NCBI GenBank assembly: GCA_937871915.1
Contig: CALMPG010000075.1
Coordinates: 37,614 to 101,613 of the forward strand
Reading direction: 5' to 3'
Source of the DNA: an uncultured Phycisphaerales bacterium
Lineage (GTDB): Bacteria > Planctomycetota > Phycisphaerae > Phycisphaerales > UBA1924
DNA length: 64,000 nt
Shown piece after piece: positions 10,901 to 17,309 of this stretch (positions are counted from its first letter, which is position 1; every line of letters starts with the position of its first letter). The notes beneath the pieces were generated by a model that did not search any database, was not told the DNA's origin, and saw only the letters and a list, made by a program, of their open reading frames with translations. The translations under genes were made by a program, and so were the position numbers.

Positions 10901-11022
10901 ACTCCCAGCCGATGGTTCCCAGCATGGCCAAGCGGTTTGTGATGGTCGTCGATCGGTCCAACGTCAAGAGCCTGGGCGACAAGCCCAAGGTCCTGTTGCT
11001 CAAGGAAGTGCCGACGAACTGA
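4999..11022 (+). CDS. Giant GspK-like protein (2007 aa)
   Basis: Starts at the ATG at 4999, 27 nt after the previous stop, with a CGGAGAG upstream. The N-terminus has a basic leader and then ERGTILLMVVGVLALLAIIG (membrane helix about 32-52), the GspK/PilX style of signal, without the Glu5 found in the other pseudopilins. NVNTATDF near residue 384 matches the internal NxNTA motif of GspK. WADADGDGFFDSRWFE near residue 330 looks like an acidic calcium-type loop. In classical systems GspK is about 330 residues and caps the pseudopilus with GspI and GspJ; this protein is about six times longer, mostly uncharacterised extracellular sequence. Position as fifth gene of the GHIJK order supports the call. 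It is followed by tRNA-Pro. Confidence 0.65.
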   Translation: MRTPSPSRRRERWDPRLAAHILLRSSPRERGTILLMVVGVLALLAIIGVVYATLGKSDRSAGATNVKAARSAEQVQDVGAYLAGIIADATFATYPELTGRGIPSNPGDAEWIDRVRGYTFPLASRHQISVPPADIARTGQPSPLQPGDTLFEYSLFSPTGTGIRLGDAPTGSGSVTTNWGSFNALDPREYGDPYLAALDPEFLGLSQIINSAGDLANRHDWRSISNFSPRGNFVNLANLRPSRGGFNARPGFTQNMMSYGLTLYNRDTGVPQPVGPQMYPDLDWATGTVTMRQANPLVPAHWTMNQVWAFRPAVADEGYQPSDYEYAFNQWADADGDGFFDSRWFEIADIKDLFGTTPYAKAMLSPRGRARIFVAARCIDSCAMVNVNTATDFTLGGQSFSPTGPGLTRDLAVPPGASPAEINVRRILRTSDVSAGLFASGVPQNDLPYVALPQPRSTTSPELGAADYSVAGNPYNFPAAIQVGGSAYTALLDGRSRGQTEQANHYPAGAVALFPSRRLSGYSIYASPAHAQRYFVNPTTGYGYYGAQAPFDLADELELRAFFGVNDSDTLSRLEATLGGRVQNPVKYRDYSPLRDNRPRSLEMVGRDEYGPTRLFTDYAPNTPSGNRSALLSVFSDVRHLLTTVSNARPIKDGSVAPEFNPDGTIPFGAASTDISAALAAISNYGRFDRAPRASDPERYPNGNTSALPLDWRLPARDDFFNYQTAVRLIFRLYLNSIAPYTDEYWYPGVWTTVNAGNAAYPPPGSADETFLQGLVYGGNTELAVQMAAHMTANLIDAFDRERVLDLTPRAGLPSGTGRPVVDAGGVENRGRDRTEPVALDLQLCLNPQLTTPRTTNAHKDVQAFPATVPIGAPQVSDDHRLAPSVADLKARNAYPTASGMKKVFGIEPQPFITEVAWYGIYSGDPAQVGVPGGGNGSDLQIPPQAPPPGNSLPFASRQPGQPSVQTIRIETTPDLMGNQDFIGEIIAVQLNNPFDQDVVLYDPRLGPSDAEGAGEPSHPPAPSETRRVDRFKFYFEFAGRYYAFARQKVSTNAAEYAFADDLEARNDPVVLRAGETRVFYFTNPGSLQALTDRANARVGGSSTFTVESIEEWLAGRWTMDGKPELNTNTPSGNGQLFFRNAFNVSSSTFTQRTDGDPAKPQPILQVYPTTFNAVVPDASHGAGFVDMWGVYSRGSGDETLKQAGYSNGGNPEFAPSRRVAHLWRTRRSESSSQEAPYRLGGDLLGGANQDVNDFSNDYLADRLRDPVGDTLDPNLSPSRGSLFEPRVALENAGTVTITHTGSPIPFSLSFVAHGHVRRPTDTDIDPQVPPFGTYPIAKGTTRIDHSNSRRMGTLRGVLPPWCLEVRSDDDVDWGMTRLASKWSLNLGESNPTAGTIANFRVDGPYVAPLAAADTSDTSTFPQPMREHFSSLVDLFGYRGPVNTEIGKPCEQKIGNDIHVNRDLKDYKDVAVEYYDVGEDRLGGAGGEYERITTYIGNTVVTKTVPVRRSRNSALFGRRGDFLLPLAVGPWYDPSREGASQGAFVTAWTGSDPAILDREVQWMTLSESLALSTGYYGPRDTKDPFWRFGQDDPTINRKPRTDRGHLAIDRFSPYLKKGAMEAQPLGSGVPFALGVIDQFRTTPGVSTTPIATTRNSGAPNTVPHYPPGPEGLASSNAFGGGNAATTGAVSPSPDRLSNVTAIPGPINANTMTRNVAATIPMLNPNASEDVWMTLGVPAYVDGNVNYFGLLNTVESYRNNTLRVPSTSGLWPAHAMANQRVSRGDPSASNVEFVRTARGIKSLGEFGVMNYHYASGGVAQGVFPLASMLTYTVPEPTQPSVPNPNGGMAIQAPRLSAHPEVASGGHYDRRPDGRIQDGALAAWQMATPPSSPQTARKWFQQDGTVVTTPQPATPYNILQALGSPQVEHNYQDKLAILNTVTGAASVRSDVFTVYFLVHAYTPEDVDVPDSQPMVPSMAKRFVMVVDRSNVKSLGDKPKVLLLKEVPTN

Positions 11023-11111
11023 ACGGGCATGCACCGGCGGCGCGGGCGGATCGGCCCGTGCCGCTGATGTCCTCGCGGAACTCGGGGGCCGCACGCATAC
11101 CATCGATCGCC

Positions 11112-11185
11112 CAGGGTGTAGCTCAGTTTGGTAGAGCGCGTGGTTTGGGTCCACGAGGCCGCAGGTTCAAATCCTGTCACCCTGA
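11112..11185 (+). tRNA. tRNA-Pro (anticodon TGG)
   Basis: Cloverleaf can be drawn by hand: 7-bp acceptor stem 11112-11118 with 11178-11184 and discriminator A at 11185; D-arm from 11121; anticodon stem 11139-11143 with 11151-11155 and loop TTTGGGT, anticodon TGG at 11146-11148; T-arm with TTCAAAT loop. The CCA end is not encoded. The final 12 bases recur at 15888-15899. Confidence 0.95.
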
Positions 11186-11320
11186 CTTTTTCGAGATCAA
11201 GCCCTTCGGCGAGCACGTCGAACAGCCTTGTCGTTGTGGGGACCAGACTTACCTGCCATGACAACGAGTTCAATCGATTGCCACATTGCAGCCGGAGAGC
11301 GGCCGTTGGAAGCCGACTCC

Positions 11321-11343
11321 TGACGGGATTTGAACCGATCGCA
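11321..11343 (-). other. Inverted tRNA-like T-arm remnant (tentative)
   Basis: Read on the minus strand this stretch contains GGTTCAAATCC followed by GTCA, the same T-loop and flank as the tRNA-Pro at 11112-11185. The 5-bp T-stem is imperfect and no acceptor, anticodon or D-arm can be drawn, so it is not a functional tRNA. It could be a 3' tRNA fragment left by recombination, or chance. Confidence 0.25.
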
Positions 11344-11419
11344 GCTCGCTGTGCTGGCTTGCACGCGTGCGGACAGCGGCACGCCTGTTGAGTGTGTGGC
11401 GAGAGATTACCATTCGCTC

Positions 11420-12016
11420 ATGTCGGCCACACCCCCGCAACCCGAAGACGCCACACTGCTCATGGTCGCTGCGGCGGGCGGGGACAAGAGGGCCGCCGAT
11501 CGCCTTTTGCCGCTTGTCTATGAGCAGTTGCGCAAGTCGGCCCAGCTTGGCTTGGCGGGTGAGCGAGCGGGGCACACCCTCTCGGCGACGGCGCTGGTTC
11601 ACGAGGCCTACTTGAAACTCGTTGGTCCCCGCGAGGTGGCATGGGCGAGTCGAGGCCACTTCTACGCCGCGGCGGCCGAAGCGATGCGTCGCATCCTCAT
11701 CGATTACGCCCGTACCCGAGGTCGCCGTAAGCGTGGCGCGACCCCGGTGCCGCTCGAAGGTGCCTCGGTCCTGCTCAGCGTGGCCGATCTGGTGTTGGAA
11801 GCACATTCTGACCAAATCGTGAGGCTGGATGAAGCCGTCCGACGCTTGGAGGTTGAGGATCCCGATGTGGCCCAGGTCGTTCGGCTTCGGTTCTACGCCG
11901 GGTTGAGCGGCGAGGAGACCGCATCAGCCCTGGGCAAGTCTCCGGCCACGGTGGACCGTGACTGGTCGTGGGCTCGAGCGTGGCTCTTCCGGCAACTGCG
12001 GCCAGCGGGCTCATAG
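11420..12016 (+). CDS. ECF-family RNA polymerase sigma factor
   Basis: 198 residues from the ATG at 11420. Early residues LLMVAAAGGDKRAADRLLPLVYEQLR form the sigma-2-like part; HTLSATALVHEAYLKLV and GHFYAAAAEAMRRILIDYAR are hallmarks of the planctomycete/acidobacterial ECF group linked to Ser/Thr kinases. The C-terminal sigma-4 helix-turn-helix is LRFYAGLSGEETASALGKSP followed by a VDRDW recognition segment. The kinase gene begins 20 nt downstream in the same direction. Known biology of this group is transcription control through the partner kinase rather than a classical anti-sigma factor; that link is inferred from adjacency. An upstream in-frame start at 11330 lacks support. Confidence 0.9.
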   Translation: MSATPPQPEDATLLMVAAAGGDKRAADRLLPLVYEQLRKSAQLGLAGERAGHTLSATALVHEAYLKLVGPREVAWASRGHFYAAAAEAMRRILIDYARTRGRRKRGATPVPLEGASVLLSVADLVLEAHSDQIVRLDEAVRRLEVEDPDVAQVVRLRFYAGLSGEETASALGKSPATVDRDWSWARAWLFRQLRPAGS

Positions 12017-12036
12017 GTGCGAGGTAGCGTGCGGAG

Positions 12037-15000
12037 ATGAACATGAGCGGCAATCGCGAACAAATGCGGGACATCTTCGACCAGGCACGTCGTCTGCCCA
12101 AGCCCGAGCGCGCGGCGTTCCTGAACGGAATGGCGGTGGTCAATGGCCCGATGCGGACGCAGATCGAAGACATGCTCGCGGCCCTGGATGAGGCGGGGCC
12201 ATTCCTCTCCGAACCGACTCAGGGGCACGGCGACGCCTCGCCCACGGCCGACTCCGCGGCCGCTGTGACCACGGCCGCGCCGTTGCGCGAAGGCCCGGGC
12301 ACGCGGATCGGTCCGTACAAGCTGCTCCAACTCATCGGCGAGGGCGGCTTCGGCTCGGTCTTCATGGCCGAGCAGGAGAAGCCGGTCTCCCGCAAGGTCG
12401 CGCTGAAGATCATCAAACTTGGAATGGACACCCGCCAGGTTGTGGCCCGCTTCGAGCAGGAGCGGCAGGCGTTGGCGATGATGGACCACCCCAACATCGC
12501 GCGGGTGCTGGATGCAGGGGCGACGGAGACGGGGCGGCCGTTCTTCGTGATGGAGCTGGTCAAGGGCGACCCGATCGTCGAGTACTGCGACAAGAACAAC
12601 CTGAGCATTCAGGACCGGTTGGAGTTGTTCGCGCAGGTGTGCAACGCGATTCAGCACGCCCACACCAAGGGGATCATCCACCGGGACATCAAGCCGTCGA
12701 ACATCCTGGTCTCTACGCAGGACGGACGGCCGCACACAAAGGTGATCGACTTCGGCATCGCCAAGGCGACGGCGAGCAAACTCACCGAGAAAACGCTCTT
12801 CACCGAGCACAAGGCCCTCATCGGCACGCCGGAGTACATGAGCCCCGAGCAGGCCGAGGGCAATCTCGACATCGACACCCGCACGGACGTGTACTCGCTG
12901 GGCGTGTTGCTGTATGAACTCCTCACCGGCACGACGCCATTCAGTAGCAAGGAACTCCGCTCCGCCGCCTACGCCGAGATCCAGCGGATTATCCGCGAGG
13001 TCGAGCCGCCAAAGCCCAGCACGCGCCTGAGCGCGAACACCGACACAATCGCGAACGTCGCCTCCCACCGCCGCACCGAACCAAAGCGTCTGGGCACGAT
13101 CGTCCGCGGCGAACTCGACTGGATCGTGATGAAGGCGCTGGAGAAGGACCGCCAGCGGCGGTACGAGACGGCCAATGGGCTGGCATTGGACATCCGCCGA
13201 TACCTTGCGGGCGAGGCGGTGCTGGCCGCGCCGCCGAGCACGGCGTATCGGTTCAAGAAGTTCATCCGGCGTAACAAGGGAACGGTCGCCGCGGCGGCGG
13301 CGGTGTTGGTGGTCTTGCTCGCCGGATTGGCCGGAACGTTGTGGAAGGCCGATGAAGCACGGCGAGAAGCGAACCGAGCGAACATCGAGGCCGCGGCCGC
13401 CCGCAATGCCGAATCTGAGCAGCGCCGGCTCGCCGAGTCCGAAGGAAAGGCCCGCGTGCTTGCGGACAGGAAAACGGCCGAAGTTGTAAAGGCCAGCGAG
13501 ACGATCGAGTACAACTCGTACATCGCAAACATGGAGATGGCAGGCGCCGCGATGGACTCCCGACAGTTCGATCGCGTGCGTCGGCGGCTGGACGCGTGTC
13601 CGGAGCGTCTGCGCGGGTGGGAGTGGGGCTGGTTGGATGCGTGCGCCGACCGTTCCCTCTTGGTGCTCAGGGGGCACACCGACCTCATCACCATCGTCAT
13701 GTTCAGCCCAGATGGAAAGCGATTTGTCACGGCGTCGGCGGACGGGACCGCGCGGGTGTGGGACGCGGCCACGGGCGCAAGCATCGCTGAACTCAAGGGT
13801 CACACCCGCGCGATCGAGTCCGCGCAGATGAGCGCCGACGGCACGCGAATTGTCACGGCGTCGTGGGATGGAACAGCACGCGTGTGGAACGCAACGACCG
13901 GGGCGACTGTCGCCGAACTCAAAGGGCACACGATAGAGGGGCACACAGCAGCCGTGTTTAGCGCCGCCTTCAGTCCTGATGGCAAACGGGTCGTCACGGG
14001 CTCGCACGATCGCACCGCGCGGGTGTGGGATGTGGCGACGGGAGCGGCCATTTTCGAACTCAAAGGGCACTCCCAGGGGGTCCGCGTCGTCGCGTTCAGC
14101 CCCGACGGCACCCGGATCTTTACAGCTTCGCTGGAGGGCGCCGACCTCAACAACGCCCGTCTCTGGGATGCGGCAACGGGCGCGAGCATTGCCGAACTCA
14201 GAGGTCACACGCGCGGCATGTGGACGGCCGAATTCAGCCGCGATGGCACACGACTCGTCACGCCCTCGCTCGACTCGACGGCGCGGGTGTGGGATGCGAC
14301 AACCGGAGCGAGCGTTGTCGAACTCAAGGGCCACGCAGGCGGCCTGCGGTCCGCCGCGTTCAGCCCAGACGGCACGCGGATCGTCACGGCGTCGTTTGAC
14401 AAAACGGCGCGGGTCTGGGACGCGGCATCCGGAGCGACCCTGGCCGAACTCAAGGGCCACACGGGCGCGGTCCTCTCCGCCTCGTTCAGCCCCGACGGCG
14501 CCCGAATTGTCACCACGTCGGTGGACAAGACCGCGCGGGTGTGGGACGCCGCGACTGGGGCAAGCCTCTCCGAACTTCGGGGCCACACCAGCGACGTCTT
14601 CTCCGGCGCGTTCAGCCCCGACGCGAGGCGGATCATCACGGTCTCAGGCGACCATACTGCCCGGTTGTGGGACGCACGAATGGACGCCGTTCGCTTAGAA
14701 CTCACCGGTCACACGGACTACGTGGACACGGCCGTGTTCAGCCCGGATGGTCGGAGAATCCTCACGGCCTCCCGAGACAACACGGCGCGACTATGGGATG
14801 TCGACACCGGCGCGAGTTTTACCCAACTCAAGGGGCACACGGGCATGGTCCTCTCCGCCGACTTCAGCCCTGACGGCCGGCGGATCATCACCCTTTCGGA
14901 TGACAAGACCGCACGGGTGTGGGATGCGGCGACCGGCGCGAGTCTCGTTGTTCTCGATGCAGCCCCCTCGCCAGTGAGCGCCGCAGCGTTCAGCGCCGAC

Positions 15001-15753
15001 GGTGCACGCATCGTCACGGGTTCAACCGACACAACCGCACGCGTCTGGGATGCGACCACCGGGTCGAGGCTGGTTGAACTGAAAGGACACACCGCCGAGG
15101 TTGTCTGGGCCGCGTTCAGCCCTGACGGCACGCGGATCGTCACCGCGTCGTTCGACAGCACGGCGCGGGTGTGGGACGCCGCCTCAGGGGCAAGCCTGGC
15201 AGAACTGAAGCACCCCGCTCATGTCCGGCGCTCCGTGTTCAGCCCGGACGGCGCTCGGATCGTCACCGCGTCATACGACGGCACAGCCCGCGTGTGGGAC
15301 GCGACCACCGGGGCCAGCCTCGCCGAACTCAGGGGTCACGACCGCAGGCCCGAGGGGTTTGGCATGTTCCCGTCGATCGCATTCAGTCCCGACGGCAAGC
15401 GGCTGGTCACGGGCTCCACCGCCCCGGACGGCCCCGCCCGGGTGTGGGACACAACAACGTGGAGAAAGGTCTTCGAAATCAGGTGTGACGCCGGGGAGGT
15501 CTACCCAGTCACGTTCAGTCCCGACGGGGCCCGGATTGTCGGCTGCAACGACACGGCCGTTCGAGTATGGGACGCGGTAACCGGGGCCAGCCTAGCGGAA
15601 CTCAAGGGACACACGTCCCACGTCCGCACCGCCTCCTTCAGTCCCGACGGCACGCAGATCGTCACTCCGTCAGCGGACAAGACCGCCCGAATCTGGGACA
15701 GTGTTCCCTACCGCGAGCGGCTCAAGGAGCGTCAGGCCAAGGCCCCCCACTGA
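12037..15753 (+). CDS. Ser/Thr protein kinase with 16 WD40 repeats
   Basis: 1238 residues. An N-terminal helical segment (about 1-60) precedes a Hanks-type kinase domain (about 88-370): glycine loop GEGGFG 101-106, Lys124 in VALK, catalytic HRDIKPSN 215-222 (Asp217), DFG 238-240, and an APE-like GTPEYMSPEQ. A single membrane helix (AAAAAVLVVLLAGLAGTLW) follows at about residues 416-436, then an alanine/glutamate-rich helix, then 16 WD40 repeats from about residue 545 to the end, each with FSPDGxRIVTxSxDxTARVWD and a GH dipeptide. Sixteen blades suggest two beta-propellers, probably outside the cytoplasm and sensing or scaffolding. It follows its ECF sigma partner by 20 nt. The repeat DNA is very similar between blades, a recombination-prone arrangement. 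Confidence 0.95.
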   Translation: MNMSGNREQMRDIFDQARRLPKPERAAFLNGMAVVNGPMRTQIEDMLAALDEAGPFLSEPTQGHGDASPTADSAAAVTTAAPLREGPGTRIGPYKLLQLIGEGGFGSVFMAEQEKPVSRKVALKIIKLGMDTRQVVARFEQERQALAMMDHPNIARVLDAGATETGRPFFVMELVKGDPIVEYCDKNNLSIQDRLELFAQVCNAIQHAHTKGIIHRDIKPSNILVSTQDGRPHTKVIDFGIAKATASKLTEKTLFTEHKALIGTPEYMSPEQAEGNLDIDTRTDVYSLGVLLYELLTGTTPFSSKELRSAAYAEIQRIIREVEPPKPSTRLSANTDTIANVASHRRTEPKRLGTIVRGELDWIVMKALEKDRQRRYETANGLALDIRRYLAGEAVLAAPPSTAYRFKKFIRRNKGTVAAAAAVLVVLLAGLAGTLWKADEARREANRANIEAAAARNAESEQRRLAESEGKARVLADRKTAEVVKASETIEYNSYIANMEMAGAAMDSRQFDRVRRRLDACPERLRGWEWGWLDACADRSLLVLRGHTDLITIVMFSPDGKRFVTASADGTARVWDAATGASIAELKGHTRAIESAQMSADGTRIVTASWDGTARVWNATTGATVAELKGHTIEGHTAAVFSAAFSPDGKRVVTGSHDRTARVWDVATGAAIFELKGHSQGVRVVAFSPDGTRIFTASLEGADLNNARLWDAATGASIAELRGHTRGMWTAEFSRDGTRLVTPSLDSTARVWDATTGASVVELKGHAGGLRSAAFSPDGTRIVTASFDKTARVWDAASGATLAELKGHTGAVLSASFSPDGARIVTTSVDKTARVWDAATGASLSELRGHTSDVFSGAFSPDARRIITVSGDHTARLWDARMDAVRLELTGHTDYVDTAVFSPDGRRILTASRDNTARLWDVDTGASFTQLKGHTGMVLSADFSPDGRRIITLSDDKTARVWDAATGASLVVLDAAPSPVSAAAFSADGARIVTGSTDTTARVWDATTGSRLVELKGHTAEVVWAAFSPDGTRIVTASFDSTARVWDAASGASLAELKHPAHVRRSVFSPDGARIVTASYDGTARVWDATTGASLAELRGHDRRPEGFGMFPSIAFSPDGKRLVTGSTAPDGPARVWDTTTWRKVFEIRCDAGEVYPVTFSPDGARIVGCNDTAVRVWDAVTGASLAELKGHTSHVRTASFSPDGTQIVTPSADKTARIWDSVPYRERLKERQAKAPH

Positions 15754-15887
15754 GTGAGGTCCGCTTCCTGACAGCGCTCCCCGCACCCGGGTGGTCGCAT
15801 TTCCAAGTTTGCGGTTTGACGACCACCAAGGCCCGCATTCCCGGCTCCCAACGCCGAACGCCCGCTAAGAAAAGTTCTATTGGCGTA

Positions 15888-15899
15888 CTGTCACCCTGA
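15888..15899 (+). repeat. 12-bp direct repeat of the tRNA-Pro 3' end
   Basis: CTGTCACCCTGA at 15888-15899 is identical to the last 12 bases of tRNA-Pro (11174-11185); both copies are followed by a pyrimidine and TT. The two copies bracket the ECF sigma/kinase pair (4.7 kb). The geometry resembles attL/attR at a tRNA gene, but no integrase lies between them. Confidence 0.4.
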
Positions 15900-15943
15900 T
15901 TTCGGTATTCGGCTTGGCACGCTATCGCTGTCCGGGAGAGCCC

Positions 15944-16600
15944 ATGGCCAACTCGAGTCTGCCCCCCGACCCCCCGGACCCGCTCGATCTCGGGCCCGTC
16001 GATCGCGCGATTCGTATCAATGAGATTGAACAGCGGCTCGAGGACATGGGCGCTGAGTCCATGGGCGTGAGCGGCGATTGCCCTCCGGATATCCAGGAGC
16101 AGTTTCTCAGCGGGGTTCTCGCCTACGAGACCGCGCCTGTCTCATGCCAGTTCGACCGGCTCGTGCAAGACGGTATCGAACTCCCTTCTCCCGACAGCCT
16201 GGACGAGGCGGCCCTGCACGCCAAGCTGTGGGAGATCGTGCACGCGCTCGCGGCCCGGGATGTGTACCTCGAGCGAACGGACCACTTGAGCGATCGCGAG
16301 TTGTACGAGCATCTCTGGAGCGACTCGCTTCGGGAAGAAGTGCCGATCATGCCCGCCGGGTCCGGCTGGATCAACCACATCGACATTTTGGGCGGCTGCT
16401 CGGAGGAAGACATCCAACTCGCGCAGCGCTACTACGACGACGAGGAGACTCGCCGCCGCTGGGCGGAGGACTTTCCCGACGACACCATCCCCCCGCACGA
16501 GGATCCGCCCTTCCAGCGTGATCGGCTCCTTCCCCGGCCGCCGGAACCGGGAGCGGGCGAGATGACTGACGACCCGGACGATGAGGACCACGAGCCATGA
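15944..16600 (+). CDS. Conserved hypothetical acidic protein
   Basis: 218 residues from the ATG at 15944, preceded by GGGAGAG; a start at 15914 is possible but has no ribosome site. No enzyme motif or membrane segment is visible. The central part (ALHAKLWEIVHALAARDVYL, then HLSDRELYEHLWSD) is helical with charged residues and has the look of a conserved planctomycete family I cannot name. The C-terminus is strongly acidic and proline-rich ([10 protein letters not shown]). The stop overlaps a possible small lipoprotein frame by 4 nt. Confidence 0.7.
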   Translation: MANSSLPPDPPDPLDLGPVDRAIRINEIEQRLEDMGAESMGVSGDCPPDIQEQFLSGVLAYETAPVSCQFDRLVQDGIELPSPDSLDEAALHAKLWEIVHALAARDVYLERTDHLSDRELYEHLWSDSLREEVPIMPAGSGWINHIDILGGCSEEDIQLAQRYYDDEETRRRWAEDFPDDTIPPHEDPPFQRDRLLPRPPEPGAGEMTDDPDDEDHEP

Positions 16601-16770
16601 TGTCCGCCATATCACGGTGCATCATGGGGGCAATGGCCTGTTCCGTCGGCGGGTGCGCGGCCTCGCGCGCCCCCGCCCCCGGCCCCATCCGCGGTGGCCG
16701 CTGCTCAGGCCGCTTCCACCCACTGGACCGTCGTTCACACACCGGGAGACGCCCCCATGAGACTTGGTAA
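16597..16770 (+). CDS. Possible 57-aa lipoprotein-like small ORF
   Basis: An ATGATG directly overlaps the stop of the preceding gene. The frame reads [20 protein letters not shown], a short hydrophobic stretch ending in a lipobox-like V-G-G-C, then a proline/arginine-rich tail. It overruns the start of the VOC gene (16757) by 14 nt. The coupling and lipobox favour a real peptide; the odd arginine-rich tail and overlap argue for a degenerate gene or chance. Confidence 0.25.
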   Translation: MMSAISRCIMGAMACSVGGCAASRAPAPGPIRGGRCSGRFHPLDRRSHTGRRPHETW

Positions 16771-17143
16771 CTTCTCGGTCAGCCTCGCCGTCAAGGACCT
16801 CGCCGCGTCGCGTGCGTTCTACGAGAAACTCGGGCTGAAGGTCATCGGGGGCGACCAGGAGCAAAACTGGCTGATCCTGCAGAACGAGACCAGCACGATC
16901 GGGCTCTTCCAGGGAATGTTCGAGAAGAACATGCTGACGTTCAATCCGGGATGGGACCGAACGTGCGCCACGCTGGGCGACTTCGACGATGTGCGAGAGA
17001 TCCAGCGCCGGGTCAAGGCCGCCGGGATCGTCCCCACCATGGCCGCGGACGAAGCAACCACCGGGCCGGCGAGCATCGTGCTGACCGACCCGGACGGCAA
17101 CCCGATCCTGATCGATCAGCACGTTGCGAGCCCGAAGAAATAG
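16757..17143 (+). CDS. VOC (glyoxalase/bleomycin-resistance fold) family protein
   Basis: 128 residues from the ATG at 16757, with GGGAGA upstream. One VOC module pair is visible: [23 protein letters not shown] at the start and [14 protein letters not shown] at the end, the standard beta-alpha-beta-beta-beta boundaries. The internal [19 protein letters not shown] and a C-terminal Gln-His fit the lactoylglutathione-lyase-like VOC proteins common in bacteria. These bind a divalent metal and act on varied small molecules; substrate cannot be read from sequence. Apparently a single-gene unit between two unrelated genes. Confidence 0.85.
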   Translation: MRLGNFSVSLAVKDLAASRAFYEKLGLKVIGGDQEQNWLILQNETSTIGLFQGMFEKNMLTFNPGWDRTCATLGDFDDVREIQRRVKAAGIVPTMAADEATTGPASIVLTDPDGNPILIDQHVASPKK

Positions 17144-17309
17144 AGGGGCGGCCGGTCGTGCCCGGCGCCGGGCGGACACCGTTGAAACCCTGACGTTTCC
17201 GGGCCGCGCGGCGACCATGGGATTCTCGCACCGATTGTGCTCCGTAGACTTGTGCCCGCCGTTCCGGGGGGGGTGGGGAAGCGGCGGGTGTGGTCCGGAG
17301 GCCCCGATC

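Noticed and set aside
11893..14586. 897-codon minus-strand open frame opposite the kinase
   Set aside because: Shadow of a GC-rich repeated coding region; composition is Arg/Gly/Pro-rich without motifs, and the plus-strand kinase is certain.
13655..15700. Regular DNA repeats resembling a repeat array
   Set aside because: They are codons of WD40 blades in one frame; no spacer structure and no cas genes, so not CRISPR.
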